Part shown: positions 56,101 through 64,000 of the stretch, piece after piece
How the letters are laid out: the number at the start of each line of letters is the position of its first letter
Numbering within the stretch: the first letter of the stretch is position 1
Origin: Prosopocoilus inquinatus
Taxonomy: Eukaryota > Arthropoda > Insecta > Coleoptera > Lucanidae
DNA length: 64,000 bases
Direction of reading: 5' to 3'
NCBI GenBank assembly: GCA_036172665.1
Contig: CM069873.1
Location: 30,868,001-30,932,000, forward strand
Notes under the pieces: generated by a model
Told to the model about the DNA's origin: nothing
The model's input: only the letters and a program-made list of their open reading frames with translations
Database searches by the model: none
Position numbers and translations under genes: made by a program

Positions 56101-56667
56101 ATTACAAAACCATTCACAAAATGTTTAAAAAAAGGAGAGAAAATAGAACACACAGAAGAATTCTGCAAAACTTTCGAATTATGTAAGAATTTATTATGTA
56201 ATGACCCAATTCTACAATACCCTGATTTTGATAAACCTTTTAACTTAACCACAGATGCTTCTAATGTTGCTATAGGAGCAGTGCTCAGCCAAGGCCCCAT
56301 AGGCAAAGATTTACCTCTTGCATACGCTTCACGTACGTTGAATCCGGCTGAATGTAATTATAGTACAATAGAAAAAGAGTTACTAGCTATTGTCTGGGCC
56401 ACCAAATATTTTAGACCTTACCTTTTCGGGCGTAAGTTTGTTATCGTAACAGATCACAAACCTTTACAATGGTTATTTAGCCTAAAAGAACCTAACTCTA
56501 GACTTGTAAGATGGAGACTCAAACTCGAAGAGTATGATTATACAATCACATATAAAAAAGGAAACCAAAACACCAATGCAGATGCTTTGTCGCGTATTGA
56601 AATAAATACTATAGAAGGCACTGACGAAATTTCTAGACAATTTGGAAAACGCAGTGGTTTTTGCTAG
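53110..56667 (+). CDS. gag-pol: Gag-protease-RT-RNase H polyprotein of element B, lacks integrase
   Basis: From the first in-frame ATG at 53110 the product has 1185 residues. Residues about 1-250 are a gypsy-type Gag ([24 protein letters not shown]), followed by an Asn/Gln/Pro-rich stretch; no CCHC knuckle is seen. The protease motif DTG is at 482-484, reverse transcriptase YMDD at 900-903, RNase H starts near its active-site Asp at 1049, and the frame reaches the usual end motif NADALSR. About 20 residues later it stops, where integrase should begin. Gag and Pol share one frame without a frameshift, unusual for this group. The last few residues come from DNA beyond the deletion joint. Codon use is A+T-rich like the surroundings. 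Confidence 0.92.
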   Translation: MNSNSVNNLDLDSLIETFNNSINLSKPTVIQAKMPEVNYQLLKLYVDTIPSYNGDQNSLEIFIASCDYLFNEISNNDPQITSYLIRVVIGKLKDHAQILIGTRNELNTWPLIKNALRTSFGDQRNLDCLEQDLITLTPSKNEPPLEFGKRIQILRSRLSAKLNSISTTEIPQATKLVYSKQYDNLALKTFLRGLSGNFQSIVRLRNPISLENAMAYVIEEENFMYTQNLPNILHNNKSSSNQIKTQPQMLPKTFNSFPQYSHVPTSFNQYPQRSNMQIHQTPLTQWPRNFYNQNPRPWTSNQFPSQPIDVRPRVVQQKQFTNSQVFGTPKNVFKPTGQIPTNKPEPMSTTSRIPTIRQHNNYNNYFKNTIPTSRNFISEELNLMENNYCNHEHTETYPDPSLNIPDHYDNNICNEQNYELNNVNNETDEEINDESQIKQLSKFSDDSLNRRRDVIYEINNTTCDNSLPYIKIQNPPIKLLIDTGCYKSIIRPSIAEKYFPNKISQETSIIKTPIGEKKIKFKAHIPAFKELATDKVITFILFDFHDFYDGILGLEDLRNLGISINLAEKNLSNSNTIIPFYYRLPKENSFTISVNTHEILKTKVPVNYYNGDVIIPEQTINDLYIPETLTTVKNGFALLEISNNTDSRITANLIKPFEIIPFPDKEKEQYQIFHAEQFLTENHADNDTEHIDKLIRTDHLNPEEKKATISLCREFSDIFHNNSKNLTFTNEVKHSIKTTDAIPVHTRSYRYPFIHKPEVERQINKMLDDGIIRPSQSPWSSPIWIVPKKLDSSGKQKWRIVVDYRKVNEKTIDDRYPIPNINDILDKLGKCQYFSTLDLASGFHQIEMEPQSVSKTAFNVENGHYEFVRMPFGLKNAPATFQRVMDNILKDLQGKICFVYMDDIIIFSTSLQEHIANLKLIFKKLRESKLKIQLDKSEFCRKEVEFLGHVVTPDGIKPNPKKISAIQKFPIPKNSKEIKSFLGLLGYYRRFIKNFAKITKPFTKCLKKGEKIEHTEEFCKTFELCKNLLCNDPILQYPDFDKPFNLTTDASNVAIGAVLSQGPIGKDLPLAYASRTLNPAECNYSTIEKELLAIVWATKYFRPYLFGRKFVIVTDHKPLQWLFSLKEPNSRLVRWRLKLEEYDYTITYKKGNQNTNADALSRIEINTIEGTDEISRQFGKRSGFC

Positions 56668-57646
56668 ATTAAATACCTTACATAACTCTGTCATATCATT
56701 TGAAGACATGAACAATATGATAGATACATTAGTTAAACTTTACGAAGAAAATAAAATTCTTAAATTCAAAAACATTCATTCTTATTACAATTTAGCTAAC
56801 TCAAAGGTGACTGTTCATAATGACAAAGTAATCTTCCTTATGCATATTCCTGTCTTCAGTCCTATACAATTTGAATATTACCATATATTTCCTGTTCCTC
56901 AAAATAATTTTACCCTTGTACCAAAAAGTCCTTACCTGATACTCAATAACCAAGGCCATCAATATGAAGATGAAGAATGTCCAACGATTGAAAATACCTA
57001 CATCTGTAATAAAAGACCCTTTATAAAAGAGGAAGACTGTGTGACATCCATCATTCAGAATATCAAGACTACTAAATGTCAATTGACTCCCATATCTACG
57101 AGTAATACCATTTATGAACAAATCAACAAGAACTACATAATAATTGTACCTGCCAAATTGCCAATAAAATTACAGAAAAAATGTAAAACTACTGGATACA
57201 ACATAATAGAAAAACCAAGCCTCGTCAAAATCCCTTTCCATTGTCAAGTAATGGACGGAAGCTTCAAAATCATCAATGAAGAAAAAATCATTCAAGGAGA
57301 ACCCTTCATTCTACCTAAAATGAAAACAGAGGAAATACAAGAACTCCCAAATCTAGAACACCTGCACTTAGAGGACTTGAACCTGGATGACATCTCGAAG
57401 TTACAACGACAATCCAGTATGCAGCCAACTTCTAGAACCAGAGAATGGCACCCCCTGAAGATTTCCTTCTTTTTGAGCAACCTAGTTTTAATAATAATAT
57501 GCTTTGTTTTCGTGTTCATCATACTCAAATATAGAAAGACCCAAAAACAATCAAAAGTAAGAAAAAGCGATAAATCAGAGGAAGCGAGGGATGAAAATAA
57601 TACTTCACTATTATTTTCCAATTTAAAAAGGGAGGAGTTATGTTAA
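56615..57646 (+). pseudogene. env: Env remnant of element B, C-terminal part only
   Basis: The frame is open from 56615 and overlaps the end of the polyprotein in another register. It lacks an ATG in a proper position and lacks the signal peptide, the first subunit and the fusion-peptide region. The surviving part starts with the [15 protein letters not shown] region typical of insect F-type envelope proteins. It continues through an ectodomain with several cysteines and ends in one hydrophobic membrane segment at about 57461-57525 (SNLVLIIICFVFVFIIL) and a basic tail. The stop lies inside the 3' LTR. It cannot direct entry as it stands. Confidence 0.85.
57625..57635 (+). other. Polypurine tract of element B
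   Basis: AAAAAGGGAGG directly precedes the 3' LTR start AGTTA and is also coding for the env remnant. Confidence 0.85.
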
Positions 57647-57864
57647 ACGCTCTATGACCCCTGATTAGTAATATAAACAAGTGACGCATTGTTATTGTCC
57701 ACTCATTTATCGTTATCTTTACTAAATATACAAACTATAGCATATATATTAGGGTCAGAACTTTAGTTTAGTCATATCTGCAGAACTTGTAACCGTTACT
57801 CTGCCCATCTGTAACTTTAATAAATGTTTTAAAAAACATTAACGTGTTTATAAAAAACATAATT
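57636..57864 (+). repeat. 3' LTR of element B
   Basis: 229 bp, apparently identical to 52571-52799. It contains the env stop codon (57644-57646) and is followed by the TGCG target duplication. Confidence 0.95.
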
Positions 57865-57868
57865 TGCG

Positions 57869-59116
57869 GGCCCAGCTTGAAACCAATGGTATTTAATGAT
57901 TCAAGATAGGACAACCTACCGAGAGACCCATCAGACACTCATCAATTTTTCGAAACATTTTACGTACACGTTAATTATCAGAATGAATCGAATATCCATT
58001 CGATATTGTACATCACGGTAATATTTCACATGCCACATTTTATTTCGTTTTTTTTTCTTGCTCGACTGCATAATAAAAGTAGGTTGATATATTCGTTGCG
58101 AACAAAAATCAATGTCAATTCTGTATTTTCCATTTGTTTCCTGCGATATTTTATTTTAGGAAAGATTTTATATGTCCAAGTGGTTCGTAAAAATACTAAA
58201 AAGAGCAAGACGAAATATGTGAAGTGCAAATTGGAAAAACCAATTATTTTCTGTTTGCAGTGCTCTAGCACAGGTAACAAGCAATTATGGTGGCGTTTTA
58301 AAAATTCGGTAGGTAATAGGTCTTCGTTACGTCAAGTGCATAAAGTTCATAGTCACTTGATGGTCGAGTATCCTCGCCGATTCAGGGCAGGACTGATGAC
58401 ATATCGGTTTTTCACGAGCTGGGCATGCTCGTAGACAGCTGTCGCGCCCTCAGCCCCTCTCGTAAGGGATACCGGCAAACAGCCGATAATTATACCGATT
58501 ACCGGTTGTGCTTGATATGCTCATGACAGATTCGATGCTCTCTATCTGCGTATAGATCCATCAAATCGCTGTTTGACGACCAACGTTCAATGTAAATCAT
58601 TTATTTAATTTCGCCCGCAATTTGGCCGTGTTTGTTAGCAACGTTTTTTTTTTTTTGGATATACTTCGATTTATTGTCGTTTAGACTTAATTAATACGAG
58701 GCGATGGATATAAATTTCTGTTTTATTATTCTACGCGTGACAGCTTAATGCCGAAGCTTTTGGATTTGTGGTGTCGAATTGCCTTCATTATTCGGTTTTG
58801 GCAATCCATAAATTGATGTTACAAATTAGGAATAATGTTTTTATTTATTTATTTTTACTGACAGGGCCTAATTGTACAATTCCAGTTGAACTTTAAGTCA
58901 AAGCTTAAAAATTGAACAACAATTATTGAAATAATTCGATTTAAGCTTCAGTAGCACTAGGGATTTAATGATAAAAGTCAAAACTAATTTTACTTTCAGA
59001 AAGTAGGTTATTACTGTGATTTGTAACTGTCATTGTTTTACGAAAGTCTCGCGAAAATTGTTAAACTCGTTTAAAAAATGGAATAAGTTAATTGACGAAT
59101 TTCTGTCCAACATATA
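57869..59116. other. No gene recognised
   Basis: The part at about 58290-58520 is less A+T-rich than its surroundings and contains several short inverted motifs (CATATCGG, ACCGATTACCGGT), but I cannot assign it. No supported gene. Confidence 0.5.
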
Positions 59117-60373
59117 CAGGTGTCCCAGAGTTCCGTAAATGTTCCATAACTTTCTTGTTATTCCAGGTATCGACTCGATTTTTTTTAATATAAGAGGACC
59201 GCTTCTATTGCACAATCTAACATTATTTTCGAATGTATACAGGGTGTCCAAGTATTATAAAAATATTAAAGTTACGTTCTCTTAAATTGAAATACACCAT
59301 TTTGACTTCATTTTTGGATTCTACACTAAATTCTGGGTTAAATTTATTTGAGTCATTTTTATGTGTCAATCATATTTTTTGATATGGGTCAAATTTTTCT
59401 TGAAAATTCTCGGATGCAAGGTTCCATTCAAAAATTCGTAACTTCTAAACCTCTAAAGATAAGGCAACCGATTTTTTTTCAGTCATTGCCAAGGCTGTGG
59501 CCAATCTTTCAAGATCAAGCCAAGTGGTAAAGGCTGTGAAGTGTTCCAAGGCTTACTACGATTTTTTGAATATAATTATAAATAACAAAAACTCCATTTT
59601 TTCAAATAGAACACCCTATATATTTTTACACCATTCCTTAGCCTTTTTGACAGGCTTTTCAATGATATGCAGTTTGTAGGGTCCAATTCTGATAAAATAG
59701 TATTTTTTAGATATAAATATTTAATAAACAACTGAAAGTTTTTATTTTATTCACTGTGCATGATTATCCGCGATCGATCAGTAGGATTGCGGCTTTAATT
59801 TCAAAATTATCCTCCCAGTTCGCGTGAATTATAAGTTCTCTTGATGATTTATGAAAATTTTATCTTAAGTACTCGGGAAATATTTGAAAAAATGTAGTTT
59901 TTGTTATTTATAATTATTTATATTCAAAAAATCGTAGCAAGTCTTGGAACATCCCTTTACGACTCGGCTTGATCTCGAAAGATTGGCCACCGCCTTGGCA
60001 TTGACTGAAAAACAAATCGGTTGCGTTATCTTTAATGGTTTAGAAGTTACGAATTTTTGAATGGAACCTTGCATCCGGGAATTTTCAAGAAAAAATTGAC
60101 CCACATCAAAAAATATGATTGATACATAAAAATGACTTAAATAAATTTAACACAGAATTTAGTATAGAATCCAAAAATGAAGTCAAAATGGGGTGTTTCA
60201 ATTTAAGAAAACGTAACTTTAATGTTTTTATAATACTTGGACACCCTGTATACAAACGAAAAAATAATTTTAGAATATACAATAGAAGCGCTCCTATTAT
60301 ACAAGAAAAATCGAGTCGATACCTGGAATAGCAAGAAAGTTATAGAATATTTACGGAGCTCTGGGACTGCCTG
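59117..60373. mobile_element. Long inverted-repeat element with nested ends
   Basis: Outer ends CAGGTGTCCCAGAG and its near-inverse are flanked by TATA. A second pair of ends, CAGGGTGTCCAAG and its inverse, lies within at 59240 and 60248, also flanked by TA. Arms are about 480 bp each, diverged by several per cent, around a roughly 300-bp centre. No transposase. Either one element sits inside a relative or the terminal module is duplicated. Confidence 0.82.
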
Positions 60374-60475
60374 TATATAAGGGTATGTCTTTTACTGATG
60401 AGTTTTTGGTCAATATTTTAAGTAATTTGAAGAATCAACTTCAGGTAATTAAAAAGATTTAAATTGTATTTAATT

Positions 60476-60522
60476 CTTCTCCTGAAGAGGCTGCAAACAG
60501 AGCCGAAATAGCTGTCCAGAAG
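60476..60522 (+). ncRNA. Hammerhead ribozyme relic, near-intact core
   Basis: CTGAAGA at 60482-60488, stem II GGCT/AGCC, GAAA at 60505-60508, stem III ATAG/CTGT (one U-G pair) and a GTC triplet ending at 60516. Stem I pairs CTTCT with AGAAG but has a C-C mismatch next to the core. Most catalytic residues are retained in a highly diverged context. Confidence 0.65.
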
Positions 60523-62640
60523 ATGCTTGAGAATTCCTTTGGAGTAAAGTAAACTTCTAAACAAATTTTTAAAGTTAGCTGTTACAGACCTGAGCAGAAT
60601 CAATAACTGTGCTGAAGAAACTAACATGCAGCACAGCCAGTAGCTTCAGTCGTTACGAATGTGGATGTTACTTAAATTCGACAAATAATAAGTGCCACCT
60701 AATCTTAACTCGAGACAAGGAGAGGGTCGAAAGAAAAGGACATGTGTCAATTTATGCAACAATATTTAATGTCCACAAGCAGGCAAATACATCGACATAG
60801 TATACGGCGCGGCGAGTTTAACGCTACCAAATGTGTATGCGCCTTATTGCATCTAATCAAACTATGAAATTTGCCGTGGAGCGCCCAAGGCAATGCGAAT
60901 ACAATATTTAACGTGAAGCGCCTAAATCAGGCCATAAGGCTGGAGCATACCCTTTGATGTGCCAATACCAACCATTCCGTCTCGAGGCTGCTACTCCGGT
61001 ACGAAGATTTCAGTGTGCTGACCCAACTGGATCGTCGCAGAATTACACGGTACGTCGAAAAAGCGTCATACAAAGTAGGCAGGCAGTCGCCAAAACATAT
61101 ACCAGGGAGCCTAAGCTCAATGCAAAACTTATACCCAAACCAAAATTAAAAACCCGTAAGGGAAGGAAAGTTTGACAATAATACTTTGCACGAATGAAAG
61201 AGCAACAGTCCCAAACATACCTATCCCGATTTTCAAGGACGGGGCTCGAGACAAACTCTTAACGAGCGCCAAGTCAGAAGCGACGAAGAAACCCTCAAAG
61301 GTCCTCAGCTTTAACTAAAATGTCAATCGATCTTCAGGGAGGCCACGACGCAAAAATGGAGTAAATGCCAAATGACTGACTGAGGAAACCCTTCCTCGAA
61401 GATCTCGAACATTAACCAAAATGTGAACCGATCTTCAGAGTGGCCAGGACGGGAAAATGGGGCAACGTTTCAGATGACATCAAGCAAACTTAATCGTGTT
61501 AAAGGTCAATAGTGAAAGCAAATTAATCTTTCAGTCCAAACATTAACTTGCAAAAAATGTAATTCCCCTAGACTGGTTCAATACAAGAAATAGACTAAGG
61601 TGAAATTTTATAAACTGCTTGACTATGTAGAATAATAATTGCTAACGGATTTTACGAAACATATAAACTGCGCTTGTAAACGTAATCCTATCTAAAAATA
61701 GAACATCCGAACGATATTATTTATTTAAAACCACAAGGAGTGAATTTTACATTATTTTATGGCCGGAGTATTTTAAAACGAATGCAATAAAAGTATGTGA
61801 ATTAAAACACAAAGCGTGAGATCATTTTTGATGTTTTACGAAATGAATTATTCCAGCAACGGAGACGATGGCAAAAAAAATTTCTATCGCTATAAAATCA
61901 GATGAAATAGGTGCTTCAAGAAGCGTTTTAAACGCACAAAGAATTTCTTGTAGTTAAGCAATCGGAAATAAGTTCGAGTCAAACTGAACATATAGGTTGT
62001 TTCTTGGCAAACGGTTTTTACAGCTTAACATAGCTTTAAAGTAAATTTTACTTTAAGAATTTATAACGAAATGCATATATTAGCGAAAGCTATTTGAATA
62101 AATCATTTATATAAAAACACAATATACGTAGTATACTTCTGAGAAGTAACTCGGTGAAAGAGGATTTGCATACACCAACAGCCTACGGAATGAAAGGCTA
62201 AAAGGTAGAAGCATTCAAATTTATTCTGTGGTTAAAAATTAATTCTTTTTGCTGGTTGGAAATTATTTCGTGTGTAAATGTATATTAATTTTTTATATTC
62301 TTAAACAAACTTCAGTTTTTTTTTCAATTCTTATTTACCCGAAATATTTTTTTATATGAAAAACTCCATTGCGTTAGTAAGGAAGCTTCGCTATGAAGAA
62401 AAGTATGTAAACAGTTACAACGTACCTTCGAGTCTGAATCTGTTTACAGGATTTCAAACAATGAGGTATTTTTTATTGCTTTAAACTTTGTATTGTTCTA
62501 AAAACATTTTCTATACAGAGGAATTTTTTTTTTCATAAAAAGTTATTTAAACCTTGGATATTAACAGATTTTGAGTATATCAATTTACATACATATTTCT
62601 TTGGAATTTAGAATTTATAAATCACTTGTATTTATAAATG
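60523..62640. other. No gene recognised; degenerate tandem pair
   Basis: About 61286-61475 contains two diverged direct units of about 95 bp (GAAACCCT, AAAATGT, CGATCTTCAG, GGCCA shared). The interval from about 60800 to 61480 is richer in G+C than its surroundings and could be an old repeat or a decayed gene. No product is recognised. Confidence 0.5.
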
Positions 62641-62695
62641 AAGTTGTTTCTTGTCCGATGAGAAATGTAAGTAAAAAGTTTTTTCAATCTTAAAC

Positions 62696-62730
62696 CTGAC
62701 GAAGCTATAAATCTATAGCGAAACGTTGAG
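62696..62730 (+). ncRNA. Hammerhead-like core, third family, uncertain
   Basis: CTGACGA at 62696, a six-pair stem II GCTATA/TATAGC with loop AATC, and GAAACGTT. A matching stem I is not evident. Related but more degenerate copies lie at about 38090 and 38305. It could be a decayed ribozyme or another structured repeat. Confidence 0.35.
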
Positions 62731-62963
62731 TGTAATTCAAATCATAATTCTGTCCGGTTTAAAATTAAAGAAAAAAAACTTTTTACTTTAACGTGTATTT
62801 ATTTTGAAAATTCTGTTTACTTTTTTTATGTGCTATTTTTTCCTGCAAAAGTTCTAAATTTGCTTGGAATATATTAAAAGGACTTTAAAGAGACTAATTT
62901 CATTTGACCTTTTTATGTAGTGTTATTTCATGCAAAAGTTCTAAATTTGATTGGAATATCAGA

Positions 62964-63099
62964 CTAAGGTCCAGTTTTACAAATGGGGCTCAACTTTGAG
63001 CTGAGGCTTAAACCCTTAGTAACAATTATTTCAACAATTGTTGTCAAGGATTTAAGCTTCGGCTCAAAGTTAAACCGTCATTGTAAAACTGGGGCTAAG
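62964..63099. repeat. Hairpin repeat, about 136 bp
   Basis: CTAAGGTCCAGTTTTACAA and its inverse frame a fold-back in which CAACTTTGAGCTGAGGCTTAA pairs imperfectly with the other side. MITE-sized, no coding capacity. Confidence 0.7.
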
Positions 63100-64000
63100 T
63101 GTGACCCTTTGTTTTTGAAATAACATATACTTGGCCTATTGCTTGAAAGAATTTATTTTTCAGCGCTGAAAGTTTACAACATTCCATTTCATGCACCTGC
63201 AATTTTCATTAAGGCAACTTTACATAATGCTATTTAACAGTGGTTGGCGTAAAATTTGAAGCGAAACGACTGCGAGTCAGCGGTTACGGTCTCTTAATAA
63301 ACTAACGCCGCCGACGGAATTCAGCGGCGTTAATAAATGAGAAGCACAAAAGAACTAGGAAATAATTAGCCGGAGGGGCCCGCGGCTTGTGCAAGGCATC
63401 CATTCGCCTAGACACGCCTTGACAACCCGAGCAGACTTGACGGAATCTGGTTTCCTTGTGACAGCTCGTTCTGGCTGTTTGTTAAACGATGCAATACGTG
63501 CATTCCGCTTTGTTTGACGGCATCCCCGTTTTAATGAACTCGAATTTTTCCCTTTGGCCAATTGTAGTTATTCATTATCTCCAATGTACATACAATCTGT
63601 TCGCATAAATACCTTTTGTCTTCATCATTCTTAAAGGAACATTTCTGTCACTGGATAAATATAAACACCAACAATAGGCGGAAGATACGCAAATGAGATA
63701 ACCAGACAGAAATATATTAATAGTTTATAGTAGGCCTGGGCACAATAGCACAAAATGGGCAAGCAATAGGCATCAGTGGAAAAATACAGTAATAATGAAT
63801 CAATTAAGAAACGAATTGAAATTGTTACTGTCATCATTGTTGGAATTAAACAGCAGCTAATACTGCGAAGGAATTCTATCGTGCCTAGCAAAAAAGTAGG
63901 TAGAATGGTTGAAGATAATTTCTTTGAAAAGAAGAGAATATGTTTAAAATATGGAATTAAAATAATTAATTCTTCTTCATAGTGCAAACGATGTCCTCGA
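63100..64000. other. No gene recognised; G+C-rich patch
   Basis: The part at about 63240-63530 is richer in G+C and includes a GCCGCCGACGGAATTCAGCGGC near-palindromic stretch. It may be conserved non-coding DNA, but nothing in the sequence proves it. Open frames on both strands lack motifs. Confidence 0.4.

Larger units (their letters stand above)
52571..57864 (+). mobile_element. Errantivirus-like LTR element (element B), internally deleted
   Basis: The element is 5294 bp with two 229-bp LTRs starting AGTTATGTTA and ending ACATAATT, flanked by TGCG on both sides (52567-52570 and 57865-57868). The AGT start, a primer site overlapping the last LTR base, and an env remnant mark the gypsy/17.6 (Errantivirus) branch. 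The LTRs appear identical. One long frame holds gag, protease, reverse transcriptase and RNase H. Integrase and the N-terminal part of env are missing, and the sequence passes straight from the RNase H end to the env C-terminal part. It looks like a non-autonomous deletion derivative that moved recently with help in trans. Confidence 0.94.

Noticed and set aside
63355..63561. Basic open frame in a G+C-rich patch near the window end
   Set aside because: No motif, no start context and no splice structure that I can support.

Overview
The window looks like intergenic or intronic DNA of an arthropod, most likely an insect. It is strongly A+T-rich, contains no tRNA, rRNA or convincing host gene that I can recognise, and is packed with nested mobile elements. 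The element mix (an errantivirus-like LTR element with an env remnant, Tc1/mariner-like and hAT elements, many TA-flanked inverted-repeat elements) fits an insect and would suit a beetle, but the order cannot be fixed from this sequence.

Layout. 1-5157: unannotated A+T-rich DNA with one 90-bp tandem duplication. 5162-11695: a complete, apparently intact Ty3/gypsy retrotransposon (element A) with 327-bp LTRs that look identical, an ATAT target duplication, a Gag with a SAP-like N-terminus and 11-residue repeats, a textbook -1 frameshift signal, and a Pol whose C-terminus carries a TARG1/OARD1-type ADP-ribose macro domain followed by a CCCH zinc finger. 12123-13816: a fold-back repeat and an inverted-repeat element. 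13817-30685: mostly unrecognised DNA, with a dispersed repeat at 23594-24690 and a hairpin at 28712-28821. 30694-31615: hAT-type non-autonomous element. 32803-39121: a second copy of the dispersed repeat split by a hAT element, which itself contains a TA-flanked element and a solo LTR. A 3.4-kb terminal-inverted-repeat element follows, carrying a dead hAT transposase and two hammerhead ribozymes.

41822-43082: inverted-repeat element. 43703-48411: a nested set. An outer inverted repeat with a hammerhead in each arm encloses a hairpin element and a Tc1/mariner-like element with a broken, probably DD41D transposase. Inside the latter lies a tandem array of 312-bp monomers, each with a type I hammerhead motif (retrozyme-like), plus an inverted copy. 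52571-57864: an errantivirus-like LTR element (element B) with LTRs that look identical, but an internal deletion removed integrase and the N-terminal part of env. 59117-60373: another long inverted repeat. The remainder holds scattered hammerhead relics and small hairpins.

How the parts work together. Element A has every part expected of an autonomous retrotransposon and adds an ADP-ribose-processing module. Element B has what it needs for packaging and reverse transcription in cis, but would need integrase from a relative. The hammerhead array resembles animal retrozymes, which make small circular RNAs and depend on other elements for mobility; here the copies ride inside DNA transposons. 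All functional statements are inferred from motifs; no search could be run.
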